From positions 1 to 46,735 of the forward strand of contig CAIQOO010000157.1 of assembly GCA_903873485.1 (NCBI GenBank): DNA of 46,735 nt. The letters are read 5' to 3'. This document shows positions 35,453 to 44,243 of the stretch, in pieces. Source of the DNA: an uncultured beta proteobacterium (GTDB lineage: Bacteria; Pseudomonadota; Gammaproteobacteria; Burkholderiales; Burkholderiaceae_C). Position numbers and translations under genes: made by a program. Numbering within the stretch: the first letter of the stretch is position 1; each line of letters starts with the position of its first letter. The notes below the pieces were generated by a model that saw only the letters and a program-made list of their open reading frames with translations, searched no databases and had not been told where the DNA came from.

Positions 35453-35713
35453 TTAATGCGCGGCAAGTTTGGCCTCGACAAAGTCGGCAAGCGAACCCAG
35501 TGTGGCAAACACCGAGCCGTCGATTTCATCGTCATGAATGGAAAAGCCAAAGCGATCCTCCAGCATCGTCATGATGCCCAGCACCGCCATTGAGTCAAGT
35601 TCCGGCAGCGCACCCAGCAGCGGTGTGTCGCGCTGAAAGCTGTTTGCCCGGCCCTGCAGGCTCAGCACGGCATCCAAAATACCCACAACTTCTTTCTCTT
35701 GGCTCACCGGCAT
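35453..35713 (-). CDS. Acyl carrier protein of the XrtA-associated block
   Basis: An 86-residue ACP. The phosphopantetheine attachment Ser is in LPELDSMAVLGIM (the DS motif, with Met-Ala in place of the common Leu-Asp/Val), and FGFSIHDDEIDGSVFATLGSLADFV is the helix III-IV region. It is first in a minus-strand operon ACP-hydrolase 2-hydrolase 1-ligase-decarboxylase-polymerase, with gaps of 10 to 42 bp or overlaps. It would carry the acyl group made by the ligase. A 25-bp palindrome lies 20 bp upstream of its start. Confidence 0.92.
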   Translation of the reverse strand: MPVSQEKEVVGILDAVLSLQGRANSFQRDTPLLGALPELDSMAVLGIMTMLEDRFGFSIHDDEIDGSVFATLGSLADFVEAKLAAH

Positions 35714-35733
35714 TCCTTTGTAAAGCGCTTATC

Positions 35734-35758
35734 GTCGCTGGTTATGATAACCAGCGAC
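35734..35758. promoter_or_regulatory. 25-bp near-perfect palindrome in the divergent ACP/acetyltransferase region
   Basis: Arms GTCGCTGGTTAT (35734-35745) and ATAACCAGCGAC (35747-35758) are exact reverse complements around one central G. It sits between two divergent genes, 20 bp from the ACP start and about 30 bp from the likely acetyltransferase start, which is where an operator that controls both would be. A dimeric repressor or activator site is the simplest reading; a transcribed hairpin is the alternative. No known regulator can be named. Confidence 0.6.
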
Positions 35759-35788
35759 ATCACTTCACGCCAAAGCATGCGGGTGGCC

Positions 35789-36940
35789 ATGCCGATCATC
35801 ACGATACTCGACAATTTTGCCGACTTGCGCCGGGCGGTTGAACAACTCGGCACACCGCTGCACGAAGCCGGCATCAACGACATTTTTTGCAGCCTGGCAT
35901 GGCATGAACTGCTTTTTTTGCATGGCCTAGAGCCATCGAACCAGCAACCGACACCCTGCAAACTGATCCTGATCCATCACCCCGACCAGCAAAGCCTGGT
36001 ATGCCTGCCGCTACTGGCTACACACACATTGGACAGTCTGAGCAACTATTACAGCAGCCTCTACAGTTGCCTGAGCTGGTCGGCGCTCGGTTCTGCTGCG
36101 GCACAGAAGCGGCCAGACCGGTCAGACTGCGAGGCTTTTTGCCAGACCCTGCGACAGATGGCACCCCGATGCCCGGTCATCACGCTTGGCCCGCTTGATG
36201 CCGGGTCGCCATTTTTTTCAGAAATGCGTGCCGCCCTGTCACGCTCAGCTTATTGGGTCGATGTCTATTTCTGCTTTGGCAACTGGTATCTGGAACTTGC
36301 CGGACGCTCATTTGCGCAGTATTACCCGACGCTGCCTTCTGCCCTGCGCCACAGCATTGAACGTGGTCAGCGCCGCCTCACGCACGCGGGTGCCTGGCAG
36401 ATCCAGATTCACCAACACCCTGGCCCGTTGCTGGAGCAGGCGACTGCCGATTTTGCGCAGGTCTATTCACGCAGTTGGAAAAAACCAGAACCTAATCCGG
36501 ACTTTATTCCCGGCCTGATTCGCCAGGCGGCCAGCCACGGCTGGCTGCGGCTGGGCATTTTGCTGCTGGCTGGTCAACCGGTGGCGGCCCAGTTGTGGCT
36601 GGTCAAGGGCAACAAGGCCAACATTTTCAAACTGGCCTATGTCAGCGGCTTTGAGCGCTTTTCGGTCGGCTCGGTGTTGACCCAGGCCATGATGCAGCAG
36701 GTGATTGATCTAGATCAGGTGCAAGAAGTCGATTACCTGAGCGGCGACGATGCCTACAAGCGCGACTGGATGTCGCACCGGCGCGAACGCTGGGGCCTTG
36801 TGGCGTTTGCGCCGACCACGCCCGGTGGCCTGTGGCGTGCCCTGAAACACTTTGTCGGCAAGCGGTTCAAGAGTGCTGGCACCCAGCGGCCGCACCAGGC
36901 TGCCTCGAGCCGACAAGCTGGTGGACCTGTGAACTCTTGA
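35789..36940 (+). CDS. GNAT/FemAB-like acetyltransferase (Acetyltransf_6 type) of the polysaccharide locus
   Basis: About 383 residues. The C-terminal half shows the BioF2/FemAB-like GNAT fold: FAQVYSRSWKKPEPNPDFIPGLI, GWLRLGILLLAGQPVAAQLWLVKG, IFKLAYVSGFERFSVGSVL and VDYLSGDDAYKRDWM. The N-terminal half is a degenerate copy of that fold. ATGs at 35744, 35777 and 35789 are all in frame. The first overlaps the palindrome, so a later one is preferred, but this is uncertain. As the divergent neighbour of an ACP gene it could use an acyl-ACP to modify a sugar or amino group; this is inference. Confidence 0.78.
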   Translation: MPIITILDNFADLRRAVEQLGTPLHEAGINDIFCSLAWHELLFLHGLEPSNQQPTPCKLILIHHPDQQSLVCLPLLATHTLDSLSNYYSSLYSCLSWSALGSAAAQKRPDRSDCEAFCQTLRQMAPRCPVITLGPLDAGSPFFSEMRAALSRSAYWVDVYFCFGNWYLELAGRSFAQYYPTLPSALRHSIERGQRRLTHAGAWQIQIHQHPGPLLEQATADFAQVYSRSWKKPEPNPDFIPGLIRQAASHGWLRLGILLLAGQPVAAQLWLVKGNKANIFKLAYVSGFERFSVGSVLTQAMMQQVIDLDQVQEVDYLSGDDAYKRDWMSHRRERWGLVAFAPTTPGGLWRALKHFVGKRFKSAGTQRPHQAASSRQAGGPVNS

Positions 36941-36995
36941 TTTTGTAGCTGCCTGCGCAGACCCGACAAGGGCTGCAGGCCAAAATGCTTCTAAA
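36941..36995 (-). repeat. Copy G of the ~50-bp dispersed repeat
   Basis: On the minus strand: TTTTGGCCTGCAGCCCTTGT, then TCTGCGCAGGCAGCTACAAAAT. It begins directly after the TGA of the acetyltransferase gene and lies between it and convergent cheB. The rest of 36996-37114 shows no feature. Confidence 0.85.
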
Positions 36996-37114
36996 AATCG
37001 ACCGCTGGTGCCGGAACTCGGGTTTGACATGGGTGAAACGCAGCACATCGCCTGCCCACACCTGACTTTCCAGCAGCCCTTGCAGGCTCAGGTTTTCGCA
37101 AAAGACCAGGTGCC

Positions 37115-38170
37115 TCAAAGATGCAATTGCTGCATGATTTCGCGGCTAATGGCGGTCAGTGTCACGGTTTTTTCAACCCCGCCGCGCTTGATGGCTTCTT
37201 TGGGCATGCCAAACACCACACAGCTTTCTTCGTCTTGCGCCACAGTGCGGGCACCTGCCGTGCGCATCTCCATTAGCCCTGCGGCGCCGTCGTCGCCCAT
37301 GCCGGTCATGATGACACCCAGCGAATTGGCACCGGCACATTTCGCCACCGAACGAAACAGCACATCGACCGAGGGACGGTGCCGGTTGACCAGTGGGCCG
37401 TCCATCACCTCGACGTAATACTGGGCACCGGTGCGGCGCAGCAACATGTGCTTGCCGCCGGGCGCAATCAGGGCACGGCCTGGCACCACGCGGTCGTTGT
37501 TTTTGGCTTCTTTCACCTCGATCTGGCACAGGCTGTTGAGCCGCTCGGCAAAAGCTGCGGTAAATTTTTCGGGCATGTGCTGCACGATGACAATGCCGGG
37601 GGTCACGCGCGGCAGGCTGGTCAGCACCACCTCCAGCGCCTGGGTGCCGCCAGTTGAAGTGCCCAGCGCCACCACCCGCTCGGTGGTCTGCAGCATGGCC
37701 GAGTGCCGGTCGGCGGCTGGCATGATCACATCGGCAGTATGTTTGGCGGTGACGCGCAACACCTTGACATTGGCGTTGGCGGCGGCCTTGACGGCACCTA
37801 CCACGTCATCTGAAGAATCCTCCAGAAACTGCTTCAAACCAACTTTCGGCTTGGCAATGATGGCCACCGCACCAGCGGCCAGCGCCGCCATTGAGGTCTG
37901 CGCGCCGGCTTCCACCAGGGTTGAGCAAATCACCACCGGCGTCGGCTTCTCGGCCATGACTTTTTTCAGAAAAGTGATGCCGTCCATGCGCGGCATTTCG
38001 ATATCGAGCACGATTACATCGGGCCATTGCACCTTCATGCGGGCAATTGCCAAAATCGGATCGGCCACCGCAGCGATCACCTCGATGTCCGGGTCGGCCG
38101 ACAGCAGGCCCGTCACCACTTGGCGCACTACCGCCGAATCATCCACCACCAACACCTTGATACGACTCAC
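37115..38170 (-). CDS. cheB: Chemotaxis response regulator protein-glutamate methylesterase
   Basis: CheB removes methyl groups from receptor glutamates when phosphorylated by CheA. The receiver domain ([28 protein letters not shown] with the phospho-Asp, KPK) is followed by the esterase domain with its Ser in [13 protein letters not shown], His in [18 protein letters not shown] and Asp in GMGDDGAAG. The length of 351 is normal. It is last in the cheR-cheD-cheB order, 1 bp after cheD. No cheA or cheY is in the window. Confidence 0.97.
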   Translation of the reverse strand: MSRIKVLVVDDSAVVRQVVTGLLSADPDIEVIAAVADPILAIARMKVQWPDVIVLDIEMPRMDGITFLKKVMAEKPTPVVICSTLVEAGAQTSMAALAAGAVAIIAKPKVGLKQFLEDSSDDVVGAVKAAANANVKVLRVTAKHTADVIMPAADRHSAMLQTTERVVALGTSTGGTQALEVVLTSLPRVTPGIVIVQHMPEKFTAAFAERLNSLCQIEVKEAKNNDRVVPGRALIAPGGKHMLLRRTGAQYYVEVMDGPLVNRHRPSVDVLFRSVAKCAGANSLGVIMTGMGDDGAAGLMEMRTAGARTVAQDEESCVVFGMPKEAIKRGGVEKTVTLTAISREIMQQLHL

Positions 38171-38171
38171 G

Positions 38172-38714
38172 TTATTTTCCTTGTACCGCAGACTCTGCGT
38201 CTATTTCATGCGAGGACGGCCTGACCTGACGCGACCAGACATCGCCCTTGCTGATATCAAAAATGATTTGCCGGTGACCGATGCCAAACAGGCTCTCGGT
38301 GATCACCGCAATGCCGTTCAGGCGCAGCAGCTCGCGCGCCGCCACCCCGTTGCGCTTGCCCACCAGCAGCCCTTTGGCCTGCTGACCCCTGGCATGTTGA
38401 TTGCCCGGAAACATGTTGCCGCCGCCAAAAATTTTGGCCTCGCACAGCGTCGGGTTGGCACCTATCTCTTTTAAGTCCTTGAACATCAGTTGCAGCGCCT
38501 CATCGCCATAGCGGCCATCGAGTTCGCCGTCCGGGTTGGGGCCAGTGCGGGTTGGTAGCAAAAAATGCGACATGCCGCCGACCCGCAAAATCGGGTGCCA
38601 CAGGGTGATCGACACGCAAGAGCCCAGAATGGTGCGGATCTGAAAACTGGCATCCCCGACAAACAGCTCGCCTGGCTGCAAGAAGATGTCCATCAAATCC
38701 GATATCCGCCGCAT
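38172..38714 (-). CDS. cheD: Chemoreceptor glutamine deamidase CheD
   Basis: Deamidates specific receptor glutamines to glutamates. The catalytic Cys and His are in [11 protein letters not shown] (C33) and GGMSHFLLP (H50), and the conserved KIFGGGNMF lies in the middle. From the first ATG (38714) it has 180 residues; M8 (38693) is an alternative start. It begins 1 bp after the cheR stop, so coupled translation is likely. Confidence 0.96.
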   Translation of the reverse strand: MRRISDLMDIFLQPGELFVGDASFQIRTILGSCVSITLWHPILRVGGMSHFLLPTRTGPNPDGELDGRYGDEALQLMFKDLKEIGANPTLCEAKIFGGGNMFPGNQHARGQQAKGLLVGKRNGVAARELLRLNGIAVITESLFGIGHRQIIFDISKGDVWSRQVRPSSHEIDAESAVQGK

Positions 38715-38715
38715 C

Positions 38716-39525
38716 TCAGGCCGCTTTCTGGTAGATCGAGGGCATCACCATTTGCACCGCTTGCGTGATGTCGTTAAGGCTTTCGGAATGCCCGACACAA
38801 AAATAGCCGCCCGGCTTGAGGGTCGAAATCACCCGGGCCACCACCTCGCGCTTGGTGTCGTTGTTGAAGTAAATCATCACGTTGCGCAAAAACACGATGT
38901 CAAACTTGCCCAGTTCGGGCAACGGTGCGTTCAGATTGGCATGGCGAAACACCACCCGGCTGCGCAACTGGGTATCGACAAGCAAATGCCCGTCATAGTT
39001 GCCAGTGCCCTTGCGGCAAAAGCGCTTTAAATACTCGGGTGGAATATGCCGGCCACGCTCCATCGAATACAGCGCGCGCCTGGCCCCTTCAAGCACCCTG
39101 GTGCTGATGTCGGTGCCCAAAATATCCCACGGGGTGGTCTGCATGCAGTCGGCCAGCACCATGGCCATGCTGTAGGCTTCCTCGCCAGAGGAACTCGCGG
39201 CACTCCAGACCCGGTAGGGTTGCGGGCGGCTGCGGGCCGCCAGTGCTTGCGTGCGCAAAAACTCAAAGTGCTTGATTTCGCGGAAAAAATAGGTCTCGTT
39301 GGTGGTCAGCAAATCGACCGCCATCTGGACTTCATCGGGGTGCTGGCGCGACGACAACAATTTGAAATAGGCACCAAAGCTGCCCAGTTGATGCGCTGCC
39401 AGGCGCTTGCTCAAGCGACCGGTGACCAGCGCCTTTTTGGCATCGGCCATGGAAATGCCGGCTGCCTCAAAGATAAAGCGCTGAAACTGGGCAAACTCGG
39501 CGTCTGAAATAGGGATGACCTGCAA
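38716..39525 (-). CDS. cheR: Chemotaxis protein methyltransferase CheR
   Basis: Methylates receptor glutamates with S-adenosylmethionine. The N-terminal helical domain (FQRFIFEAAGISMADAKK, VTGRLSKRL) and LLTTNETYFFREIKHFEFL precede the Rossmann-like SAM domain: RVWSAASSSGEEAYSMAM, LGTDISTRVLEGARRALY, FDIVFLRNVMIYFN and GGYFCVGHSESL. The length of 269 is normal. The 148-bp gap to the receptor gene upstream holds a dispersed repeat and may contain a separate promoter. Confidence 0.97.
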   Translation of the reverse strand: MQVIPISDAEFAQFQRFIFEAAGISMADAKKALVTGRLSKRLAAHQLGSFGAYFKLLSSRQHPDEVQMAVDLLTTNETYFFREIKHFEFLRTQALAARSRPQPYRVWSAASSSGEEAYSMAMVLADCMQTTPWDILGTDISTRVLEGARRALYSMERGRHIPPEYLKRFCRKGTGNYDGHLLVDTQLRSRVVFRHANLNAPLPELGKFDIVFLRNVMIYFNNDTKREVVARVISTLKPGGYFCVGHSESLNDITQAVQMVMPSIYQKAA

Positions 39526-39550
39526 CTTGATTCCTTGTCTTTTATGATAT

Positions 39551-39606
39551 GTTTTAGGCCTCTAGCCCTTGCTGAGTATGCGCTAATAGCTCTATATTTT
39601 ATAGCA
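39551..39606 (+). repeat. Copy H of the ~50-bp dispersed repeat
   Basis: GTTTTAGGCCTCTAGCCCTT, then GTATGCGCTAATAGCTCTATATTTTATAGC. It lies between the upstream receptor gene and cheR, so it is probably transcribed within the chemotaxis cluster. Confidence 0.9.
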
Positions 39607-39673
39607 AATGCAGTCGGGCAGCTTTTCTCGCAGCAACTTGGAGCAGTTGCAAAAAGAAGTTTGCCCGCGAAGC

Positions 39674-41179
39674 TCACGTCTTAAAGAAGGTCATGGTCTG
39701 CTGCAATTGTTCGGCCTGGCCACTCATCTCTTCCGATGTGGCAGCCAACTCCTCAGAGCTGGATGCGTTTTGCTGGGTGGTCTGGCTGAGTTGGCCGACT
39801 GCCGCATTGATCTGGCCGACACCGCTGGATTGTTCGGTCGAGGCGGCCGTGATTTCCTGCACCAGATCTGATGTTTTGCGGATATTGGGCACGATCTCGG
39901 CCAGCAGCTTGCCGGCTTTTTCGGCCAGGGCTACGCTGTTGCCGGCCACTTCGCCAATCTCTTGCGCTGCCACCTGGCTGCGTTCGGCCAGCTTGCGCAC
40001 CTCGGCTGCCACCACGGCAAAACCCTTGCCATGCTCGCCAGCGCGGGCGGCTTCAATCGCCGCGTTGAGGGCCAGCAGGTTGGTTTGCGCCGCAATGTCG
40101 TCAATGATGCCGATCTTTTTGGCAATTTGCTTCATCGCTTCCATCGTGGCATTGACCGCTTCGCCGCCCTCGACAGCATCTCTGGCAGCCTTGCTGGCCA
40201 TGCTGTCGGTGATTTTGGCGTTCTCGGTGTTTTGCGCAATGCTCGATGTCATCTGCTCAATGCTTGCCGAGGTTTCTTCGACACCGGCCGCTTGTTCGGT
40301 GGCAGCCTGACTGAGCGACTGGGCGGTGGCGCTGACCTGTTCCGCCGCACTGGAAAGTGCCTGGGCGCCTTTGTTGACATCAGCGACCACCTGCGCGAGT
40401 TGGGTGACCATGGTTTTCATGGCATATAACAAGCTGGAGTTGTCGCCTTGGCGGGTCTGCAATTTGACCGTCAGGTCGCCCGCAGACACCCTCGCCACCA
40501 TCTCGCGCGCATAGTCTGGTTCGCCGCCGAGTTGCTTTAACACACTACGAATGATCCACCAGGCAATGCCCACCGCCAGCAAAATGGCAACCCCAGCCAG
40601 AATCAGCAGGTTGCGTTCAGCCTGCTGGGCTTCCAGCGTGCCCTCTTTGCCTTCGTCTTCCATCAGCTTGCTCTGAAATTCAACAATGCCGACAACGGCC
40701 TTGAAATAGTCACCCTGGGTTTTGCGGATGCTGCCCACCAGCAGGTCAACCGACTCGGCTGTCTTGCCGGCTTTTTGCAGTGCCAGAAACAAGTCGAGGT
40801 CTTTGACATAAAGGACGCGGGCATCCTGTGCGGCTTTCAGCAGGGCGCGACCCTTTTCTGACTTGATGCCGGCATCGAGCTTGTCAAAATTCTCGCCAAT
40901 GATGCGGCGCTGCTCAGGGATGCGCTCCAGCTCCTTTTTGACCTCTTCGGGGTTTTTGACCAGCAAGGCGTTGCGCATGGAGCGGGCGTTGATGTTGATC
41001 GCATCAATGATGTTGTTGGCCATCACCGTCTTCGGAAAACGGTCGGTGGTGAGCCGGTTCAGGTCTTCGACACTCATGTTCAGCCCGCTGTAGCCGACCG
41101 TGGTGCTGATGATGAGAAGCAAAATCACGGCGGCAAAGCCCAGCCCGAGCCTGACGCCGAGTTTCATATTGGTAAACAT
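39674..41179 (-). CDS. Methyl-accepting chemotaxis protein 1
   Basis: A 501-residue receptor. TM1 lies at about 10-30 ([22 protein letters not shown]), then a periplasmic helical-bundle (4HB-like) ligand domain, TM2 near 190-212 ([19 protein letters not shown]), a HAMP domain ([16 protein letters not shown]) and the signalling hairpin with tip region [33 protein letters not shown]. Methylation-type Glu/Gln pairs are in [17 protein letters not shown] start at ATG 41179; an upstream in-frame start would run through the cheW end. Unlike the two other receptors it ends right after the hairpin (MTFFKT), with no tail. Confidence 0.94.
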   Translation of the reverse strand: MFTNMKLGVRLGLGFAAVILLLIISTTVGYSGLNMSVEDLNRLTTDRFPKTVMANNIIDAININARSMRNALLVKNPEEVKKELERIPEQRRIIGENFDKLDAGIKSEKGRALLKAAQDARVLYVKDLDLFLALQKAGKTAESVDLLVGSIRKTQGDYFKAVVGIVEFQSKLMEDEGKEGTLEAQQAERNLLILAGVAILLAVGIAWWIIRSVLKQLGGEPDYAREMVARVSAGDLTVKLQTRQGDNSSLLYAMKTMVTQLAQVVADVNKGAQALSSAAEQVSATAQSLSQAATEQAAGVEETSASIEQMTSSIAQNTENAKITDSMASKAARDAVEGGEAVNATMEAMKQIAKKIGIIDDIAAQTNLLALNAAIEAARAGEHGKGFAVVAAEVRKLAERSQVAAQEIGEVAGNSVALAEKAGKLLAEIVPNIRKTSDLVQEITAASTEQSSGVGQINAAVGQLSQTTQQNASSSEELAATSEEMSGQAEQLQQTMTFFKT

Positions 41180-41216
41180 TTTTTTCTTGGGTTGGTAGGG
41201 AATCCTACTAACTTGC

Positions 41217-41780
41217 TCAATTGGTGATCGCCATGGTTTGGGCCGAGGCCGTGACTTGCCCCATCTGGCCAATCTCTTGAGTGGACAGCACCCGGTTGAC
41301 ATTGAGCAAAATCACGAACTTGCCGTTGACCTTGCCAATGCCTTCGATGAAGTCGGGGCGGATCTTGGTGCCAAAGCTGGGGGCCGGTTCGATCTCGGAT
41401 GCAGCGATTTCAAGCACCGCCTGCACCGAATCGACCACCACACCCATATTTTGGTGTTCGCCCCCGTTTTCGGTTTCGATCTCGATGATGACGATGCAAG
41501 TGCTTTTGGTTACCGGGGTGGAGGGCTTGCCAAAGCGCGCCGACAGGTCCATCACTGGCACCACCGCGCCGCGCAGGTTGATGACGCCGCGAATGCAGGC
41601 CGGCATCATCGGCACTTCGGTCAGATTGGCATACCAGATGATTTCCTTGATGCACAGGATGTTGATCGAGAACATCTCGCCACCGAGCATAAAGGTCAGG
41701 TACTGTTTTGCTTCCACCACCGCTTGCGCTTGCGTCCGCGTGGTCGGCGATTTTTTGTCGGTTTTCACCAGGACGGTCAT
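41217..41780 (-). CDS. cheW: Chemotaxis coupling protein CheW (copy 1)
   Basis: A 187-residue CheW that bridges receptors and the CheA kinase. Key segments are [61 protein letters not shown] and [13 protein letters not shown]. It is nearly identical to the second cheW (43674-44231) across this core and differs mainly at the two ends. It sits between two receptor genes, 11 bp after receptor 2. Confidence 0.96.
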   Translation of the reverse strand: MTVLVKTDKKSPTTRTQAQAVVEAKQYLTFMLGGEMFSINILCIKEIIWYANLTEVPMMPACIRGVINLRGAVVPVMDLSARFGKPSTPVTKSTCIVIIEIETENGGEHQNMGVVVDSVQAVLEIAASEIEPAPSFGTKIRPDFIEGIGKVNGKFVILLNVNRVLSTQEIGQMGQVTASAQTMAITN

Positions 41781-41791
41781 GGCAGCATCCT

Positions 41792-43444
41792 TCAGAACTT
41801 GGTGAACTGGGATTCATCCAGGTCTGATGCGGCTGTCAGCGCCAGCTTGGCCGAAGGTTTGACCTTGGCGACTGACTTGGCCATTGCCACCTTCTTGGCG
41901 CTGGCGCTGCTTTTGCGCACGGCAAAACCGCCGCCCTGGCCTGAGCCATTTAGCCGGAAGAACGACATGGTTTGCTGCAGTTGCTCGGCCTGGCTGCTCA
42001 TCTCTTCCGAGGTGGCTGCCAGTTCTTCGGAGCTGGAGGCGTTTTGCTGGGTGGTCTGGTTCAACTGGCTGACTGCCGAATTGATCTGGCCGACACCGCT
42101 GGACTGCTCGGTCGATGCGGCCGTAATCTCCTGCACCAGGTCTGAGGTCTTGCGGATATTGGGCACGATTTCGGCGAGCAGTCGGCCAGCCTTTTCTGCC
42201 AGATCGACACTGTTGCCGGCCACTTCGCCAATCTCCTGGGCTGCCACCTGGCTGCGTTCGGCCAGTTTGCGCACTTCGGCTGCCACCACCGCAAAGCCCT
42301 TGCCGTGTTCGCCGGCACGGGCGGCCTCAATCGCCGCGTTGAGCGCCAGCAGGTTGGTTTGCGCTGCAATGTCGTCGATGATGCCGATCTTTTTGGCAAT
42401 CTGTTTCATGGCTTCCACTGTGGCATTGACCGCCTCGCCGCCATCCACTGCGTCTTTGGCGGCCTTGCTGGCCATGCCATCGGTGATTTTGGCGTTTTCG
42501 GTGTTTTGCGCAATCGAGGATGTCATCTGCTCAATGCTGGCACTGGTTTCCTCGACCCCGGCGGCTTGTTCGCTAGCGGCTTGCGACAAGCTTTGTGCGG
42601 TCGCACTGACCTCTTCCGAGGCGCTGGAAAGGGCTTGCGCACCGCCATTGACATCGGTGACCACCTGGCTGAGCTTGGCGATCATGTTTTGCATGGCTTG
42701 CAGCATCTGGCCGGTTTCGTCTTTGGAGGTGGACTCAATGCGCACCGTCAGGTCGCCTTCTGCCAGGCGGTTGGCCACATTCAGGGCTTCATTGACCGGC
42801 CCGATAATGCTGCGAGTCAACACCCAGGCCAGCAAGGCACCTAGCGCGATGGCGATGGCCGCCAATGCCAGCATCAGCGTGTGTGCAGAGTCATAGGCGG
42901 CTTTTGCTGCTGCGTAATCAGCCTTGTTGCCCTCTTCCTGAAACGCCGTGTTTTCGTCCAGCGCAGCTTGCCACTTGGCGGCTGCCGGCCGGGCTTCATC
43001 CAGCAGCAATGCCACCGCTTCATCCGTCTTTCCTGCCGCGCTCAGTTCTACAACCTTGTCGTTGAGCGGGCGGGTCGTTTGGGCACCTTCCTTGATCTTG
43101 GCTCGCATGGCCTTGCCTTTTTCACTGGCAGGGCGTTTGTTCAGTTCTTCAAAAGACTCGTTGTAATCTGCACGCGACTTCTCTATCGCCTTGCGCTGCG
43201 CGGCTTGTCCGGCTGGGTCTTTGATCAGCATCAGGGTACGTATCTGGCGCTGCACATCGTTCAAGGACTTGCTCATGGCATCGTTGTAGCCCATCTTGAC
43301 CATGTTGTCCATGACGATTTCATCGAGGCGGCTCTGCACATTGGCCATGCCGTTGATGCCCACTGCCGCCAGCGCCGCCATCATCAGCAGAACAATGGCA
43401 AAACCCAGCGTCAAGCGCAGGCCAATCTTCATATTTGCAAACAT
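41792..43444 (-). CDS. Methyl-accepting chemotaxis protein 2
   Basis: A 550-residue receptor. TM1 is near 10-32 ([22 protein letters not shown]), a four-helix-bundle-type periplasmic domain runs to about 185, and TM2 is near 190-212 ([18 protein letters not shown]). HAMP ([17 protein letters not shown]) and a signalling domain almost identical to receptors 1 and 3 follow. A tail rich in Lys, Ala and Ser ends in [10 protein letters not shown], very similar to receptor 3. The tail may tether adaptation enzymes. The 229-bp upstream gap has dispersed repeats. Confidence 0.95.
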   Translation of the reverse strand: MFANMKIGLRLTLGFAIVLLMMAALAAVGINGMANVQSRLDEIVMDNMVKMGYNDAMSKSLNDVQRQIRTLMLIKDPAGQAAQRKAIEKSRADYNESFEELNKRPASEKGKAMRAKIKEGAQTTRPLNDKVVELSAAGKTDEAVALLLDEARPAAAKWQAALDENTAFQEEGNKADYAAAKAAYDSAHTLMLALAAIAIALGALLAWVLTRSIIGPVNEALNVANRLAEGDLTVRIESTSKDETGQMLQAMQNMIAKLSQVVTDVNGGAQALSSASEEVSATAQSLSQAASEQAAGVEETSASIEQMTSSIAQNTENAKITDGMASKAAKDAVDGGEAVNATVEAMKQIAKKIGIIDDIAAQTNLLALNAAIEAARAGEHGKGFAVVAAEVRKLAERSQVAAQEIGEVAGNSVDLAEKAGRLLAEIVPNIRKTSDLVQEITAASTEQSSGVGQINSAVSQLNQTTQQNASSSEELAATSEEMSSQAEQLQQTMSFFRLNGSGQGGGFAVRKSSASAKKVAMAKSVAKVKPSAKLALTAASDLDESQFTKF

Positions 43445-43512
43445 TCCCAGACTCCCTTAAAAAAGCTGTTTCCATCAACACAAAAAAGAACAAAATTCCT
43501 GTAATTCAAAGC

Positions 43513-43567
43513 CTTTTAGGCCTCTAGCCCTTACTGCATAAGCGCAAGCAGCTATTTAATATATAGC
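43513..43567 (+). repeat. Copy I of the ~50-bp dispersed repeat
   Basis: CTTTTAGGCCTCTAGCCCTT, then GCATAAGCGCAAGCAGCTATTTAATATATAGC. A well-preserved copy between receptor 2 and the second cheW. Confidence 0.92.
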
Positions 43568-43582
43568 GTTTTGCAACTTGCA

Positions 43583-43642
43583 TGGATTCCCGCCTGTGCG
43601 GGAATGACGGTGGGGGGATTCCTGCCTGCGCAGGAATGACGG
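43583..43642. repeat. Two tandem copies of a GGATTCCCGCC..GCGGGAATGACGG-type repeat
   Basis: Copy 1 at 43583-43610 (TGGATTCCCGCC, TG, GCGGGAATGACGG) and copy 2 at 43616-43642 (GGATTCCTGCC, TG, CGCAGGAATGACGG). Each has a short inverted repeat (ATTCCCGC / GCGGGAAT, and ATTCCTGC / GCAGGAAT, with compensating changes between the copies). This is a widespread intergenic element type in Proteobacteria. Confidence 0.85.
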
Positions 43643-43673
43643 CGGTTGGCACGAATGCGGCTGGCGAGGTGGT

Positions 43674-44231
43674 TCAAGCTGCCCCCGAATCGGCCAAGGC
43701 TGCCATCTGGCTCATCTGGCCGATTTCTTCGGTTGACAAGACCCGGTTGACATTGAGCAAAATCACAAACTTGCCGTTGACCTTGGCAATGCCTTCAATG
43801 AAGTCGGGTCTGATCTTGGTGCCAAAGTTGGGGGCCGGTTCAATCTCCGAGGTGGGAATCTCCAGCACCGCCTGCACCGAATCGACCACCACACCCATGT
43901 TCTGGTGCTCGCCCTCGGTCTGGGTTTCGACCTCGATGATGACGATGCAGGTGCTTTTGGTGACTGGTGTCGAATGCTTGCCAAAGCGGTTCGACAAATC
44001 CATCACCGGCACCACCGCCCCACGCAGGTTGATGACGCCGCGAATGCAGGCCGGCATCATCGGCACCTCGGTCAGGTTGGCATACCAGATGATTTCCTTG
44101 ATGCACAGAATGCCGATCGAAAACATTTCCCCGCCCAGCATGAAGGTGAGGTATTGCTTTGCCTCCACTGCCGTTGCTGCCGCCGCTTGACGCAGCGATG
44201 TGCGTTTGTCGGCTTTGACCAGTGCGTTCAT
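43674..44231 (-). CDS. cheW: Chemotaxis coupling protein CheW (copy 2)
   Basis: A 185-residue CheW with the same core as copy 1 ([78 protein letters not shown]). It lies 12 bp after receptor 3, as copy 1 lies after receptor 2, so a receptor-cheW pair was duplicated. Confidence 0.96.
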   Translation of the reverse strand: MNALVKADKRTSLRQAAAATAVEAKQYLTFMLGGEMFSIGILCIKEIIWYANLTEVPMMPACIRGVINLRGAVVPVMDLSNRFGKHSTPVTKSTCIVIIEVETQTEGEHQNMGVVVDSVQAVLEIPTSEIEPAPNFGTKIRPDFIEGIAKVNGKFVILLNVNRVLSTEEIGQMSQMAALADSGAA

Positions 44232-44243
44232 GGCCTGCTCCTG

